Shown piece by piece: positions 62,015 to 64,000 of a stretch of DNA of 64,000 nt. Numbering within the stretch: position 1 is the first letter of the stretch; every line of letters starts with the position of its first letter. The notes beneath the pieces were generated by a model. That model saw only the letters and a list, made by a program, of their open reading frames with translations. It did no database searches and was not told the origin of the DNA. The DNA lies in NCBI GenBank assembly GCA_001600495.1, contig BCKE01000089.1, positions 35,552 to 99,551 on the forward strand. Reading direction: 5' to 3'. Source of the DNA: Pilasporangium apinafurcum (lineage: Eukaryota > Oomycota > Peronosporomycetes > Pythiales > Pythiaceae). The translations under genes were made by a program, and so were the position numbers.

Positions 62015-62926
62015 ATGCCTCCAAAGCCGTTCAAGAGCCATACCTTCAAGTCTTCCCACTCTAACTCCACCAAGACCAAGTCCAAGGGTGGCAAGGCCAA
62101 GTGCACCAAGCCATCCACGAAGAAGCGAGTTGTCGTCCACAAATACGTCAAGACGGTGGTCCACGTCCACAAGTCGGCGGGTAATCCTCCAGCCTCGAGC
62201 TACCCACGTCCTCAAACCAACTGGCAACAGCCACTAGCTCTCTCAGCTCCGGTCACTGCGAATGCGCCCGGCCGTGTTACGATATACGTGCTCGCGCTCA
62301 CCCACGGCAAGTTTTACGTGGGAAAGACGTCTCGCCCGAACGTCGAGGACCGCTTGGACGAACACAAGCGTGGCAACGGCTCAGCGTGGACCAAACGGTA
62401 CCCTCCCCTCGCGGTGGCGGACGTGATCCACAATGCAGATTTGTTCGATGAGGAGAAAGTGACCAAGCAGTGGATGCTCCAGCACGGTGTGGCCAACGTG
62501 CGAGGCGGAAGCTACTCGCGTGTGGAGTTGCCGCCCGAGGAGATTACATCGATCGAGCACCAGCTGAGGGGCATCACGGACCAGTGCTTCAAGTGTGGAC
62601 AGAGCGGCCACTTTGCGAACAAGTGTACAGCGGAAGTAGAGGACGACGACAGTAGTGAGGAGGGCGAAGAAGAGGAGGAGGTTTGTGGACGCTGTGGACG
62701 TGAGGGCCATGACACATCGGCATGTTACGCCAAGACGCACGGGAATGGACCCAACTGGTGTCTCCGTTGTGGCCGCGAGGGCCACGAAGAGGCTTCATGC
62801 CACGCGCGATCTCACGCCATGCTCACAGAGTTTCCCGATGAGTGTTGTGCTCGTTGTGGCCGAGAGGGCCACGCGCGAGCCGAGTGCTACGCCAAGACGC
62901 ATGCTTCGGGGGCACGGCTAACATGA
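62015..62926 (+). CDS. GIY-YIG endonuclease-like protein with CCHC zinc knuckles
   Basis: 303 residues. After a basic Lys/His/Ser-rich leader, a GIY-YIG nuclease domain begins at TIYVLALTHGKFYVGKTSRP (Y-V-L..Y-V-G in place of GIY..YIG). Next is the conserved RLDEHKRGNGSAWTKRYPP segment, where the arginine and H/K residues sit, and FDEEKVTKQWMLQHGVANVR with its glutamate. The catalytic features therefore appear complete. Four CCHC knuckles follow (CFKCGQSGHFANKC, CGRCGREGHDTSAC, CLRCGREGHEEASC, CARCGREGHARAEC). GIY-YIG genes with zinc knuckles occur in giant viruses, Polinton-like elements and oomycete genomes. GC-richer codon use than the capsid genes suggests a different history. Confidence 0.75.
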   Translation: MPPKPFKSHTFKSSHSNSTKTKSKGGKAKCTKPSTKKRVVVHKYVKTVVHVHKSAGNPPASSYPRPQTNWQQPLALSAPVTANAPGRVTIYVLALTHGKFYVGKTSRPNVEDRLDEHKRGNGSAWTKRYPPLAVADVIHNADLFDEEKVTKQWMLQHGVANVRGGSYSRVELPPEEITSIEHQLRGITDQCFKCGQSGHFANKCTAEVEDDDSSEEGEEEEEVCGRCGREGHDTSACYAKTHGNGPNWCLRCGREGHEEASCHARSHAMLTEFPDECCARCGREGHARAECYAKTHASGARLT

Positions 62927-63117
62927 AGGGTAGAATGTGCCGATACAATGAGTCTCGTACTCGGACTTGCCTTTCAATCAAGAGACCCGGTTTGCGATTG
63001 TCTGTGTCTCGAGTCCACAGCGCTCGTGAATTGTAGAGTCACCCGTTTTGTAGTTTATGTGCGTACCGTCTAGCTCAGTGTGAGTTAGACTGCAAATCAT
63101 TATCTAAAATTAAATAG

Positions 63118-63408
63118 ATGTCAGTACGTCCCAAATTCTCGTTCTCTCGACCGATAGATTACGCTGCTTCACTATCAGTCTCCAACACGCCGCAACAATT
63201 CCGTCGCATTGTAGAATTACATCGGAGAACAACTGTAGAGTCGACTGGTTTATTACTTCCCATTGACGACCGAGCCGAATACACTGTAGGGATTACAACC
63301 AGAAGATCTCTAGAGCGGTTAGATTCCGCCGAAAACCGTCTCAATCCAGTCCAATGTATATTTAAACAAGATATATCTTTGAATCTCAAGGCAATGTGCA
63401 CTAGATAG
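63118..63408 (+). CDS. Unrecognised 96-residue frame
   Basis: Starts MSVRPKFSFSRPIDYAASLS. No domain was recognised and no hydrophobic span is present. It lies between the GIY-YIG gene and the WPEG protein, so it may be part of the same module. A minus-strand frame overlaps it, but the plus frame has an ATG in a reasonable position. Confidence 0.35.
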   Translation: MSVRPKFSFSRPIDYAASLSVSNTPQQFRRIVELHRRTTVESTGLLLPIDDRAEYTVGITTRRSLERLDSAENRLNPVQCIFKQDISLNLKAMCTR

Positions 63409-63438
63409 AAAGCATACTTTATCGAATCGTCCAAAGTC

Positions 63439-63951
63439 ATGACAGTCATGCTGAAAGAGGTGGGCTTTTGGTGCTCTGCAACTGGCGACGATACGTCCAG
63501 TGATCGTCCTGATCCGCAACGATTCGTGGACGACGACTGGTTTGCCGAGAGCGTGAAGACACTCGTGCCACAACTCGAGTGGTATTTGACCCGTGGTGCC
63601 TTCGTTGAGAGCCATGAGTTCGCCTACAGTTTCTGTCGTTTTCCTGATTGTGTGGTAGCACAACACGAACCGAAAGTATTGGGTGCCTGCACGATGACCG
63701 ATGGTGTCTACTGCTGGCCGGAGGGATACTGGCATTACATCAATCACCACCACGTGAAGCCACCGGATGAGTTTCTGCAACATGTCAACAGAAACTACAC
63801 ACAACTCAAAGAAGAGAGAAGACAAGCGCATGGTGGTAACACATCCACAAGGTTGCTTATGTGGGACTCTATGGAAAACAAAGCCGTGCCGATGCCGGCT
63901 GGGATGCAGGAATGGATTACGAGCTATGCAACTATCCAAGTAGAAAAGTGA
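63439..63951 (+). CDS. WPEG-motif protein of bacterial/viral type
   Basis: 170 residues from the ATG at 63439. It contains FCRFPDCVVAQHEPKVLGAC, then TMTDGVYCWPEGYWHYINHH and VKPPDEFLQHV. This matches a pattern (C..C....GxxxxTDGxYxWPEGLxHYxxxHxVRxPxEF) widespread in uncharacterised bacterial proteins and occasionally in virus-related loci. The function is unknown. Presence in an oomycete window next to a virus-like element suggests transfer or element cargo. Confidence 0.55.
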   Translation: MTVMLKEVGFWCSATGDDTSSDRPDPQRFVDDDWFAESVKTLVPQLEWYLTRGAFVESHEFAYSFCRFPDCVVAQHEPKVLGACTMTDGVYCWPEGYWHYINHHHVKPPDEFLQHVNRNYTQLKEERRQAHGGNTSTRLLMWDSMENKAVPMPAGMQEWITSYATIQVEK

Positions 63952-64000
63952 AGCAATGTTGTGACACCATGATGTGACTGTACAACACAATGCATGATTA

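Noticed and set aside
63319-63990. Minus-strand frame of 223 codons at the window end
   Set aside because: It lies opposite the WPEG-motif protein, whose motifs are specific. The minus frame has none.

Overview
The window is nuclear DNA of a zoospore-forming oomycete. The clearest clue is a six-cysteine elicitin with a GPI-type tail at 43883-44455. Supporting clues are short introns in host genes packed a few hundred bases apart, START-FYVE and PH-kinase architectures typical of stramenopiles, and two likely flagellar genes (a CFAP141-like gene at 26042 and a BART-domain gene at 44830). The genus cannot be fixed from the sequence alone. Exon structures were read by eye from GT..AG borders, frame continuity and alignment to remembered family sequences.

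Layout. 1-1.3 kb has no supported gene. 1.3-3.9 kb is a START/FYVE-like protein (-). 4.4-5.2 kb is an imperfect inverted-repeat element. 6.2-7.1 kb is a CtIP/Sae2 DNA-end-resection factor. 7.4-8.8 kb is a four-exon SLC25A51-type mitochondrial NAD carrier. 9.1-12.2 kb is a long PDZ/A9-like coiled-coil protein. 12.2-15.0 kb is a decayed Fanzor (eukaryotic TnpB) with a structured 3' flank. 15-30 kb holds host trafficking and lipid genes: a membrane-anchored papain-like protease, a PX-BAR sorting nexin, an OCRL-like 5-phosphatase, HID1, a hotdog thioesterase, a CFAP141-like protein, NRAMP and a PITP. At 30.7-31.3 kb a tRNA-like gene sits between two 94-base inverted repeats. 33-41 kb carries complex I subunit PSST, a double universal stress protein, WDR33 fused to zinc knuckles, and an ABAB-duplicated membrane protein. 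41-43.9 kb is mostly empty, with a decayed XPG-type N-terminus. 43.9-55.3 kb holds the elicitin, the BART protein, a PH-domain kinase, UTP21/WDR36 and hydroxymethylbilane synthase.

From about 56 kb the character changes to AT-rich, densely packed, intronless genes: a fibre-like region with an S74 chaperone domain, a small basic protein, a probable double-jelly-roll major capsid protein, an adenain-like protease and a coiled-coil protein. This is an endogenous Polinton-like virus. Beyond a cluster of G/C-rich hairpins (61.3-61.7 kb) lie a GIY-YIG/zinc-knuckle gene and a WPEG-motif protein, which may be its continuation or separate accessory genes. No polymerase, integrase or packaging ATPase is visible, so the element may continue past the window or be partial.

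Functionally, the host genes group into phosphoinositide and membrane traffic (FYVE-like, sorting nexin, 5-phosphatase, PITP, HID1), mitochondrial function (NAD carrier, PSST), RNA processing (WDR33, UTP21) and heme synthesis. The most unusual parts are the Fanzor with its structured flank, the Polinton-like virus, and the tRNA-in-inverted-repeat element.
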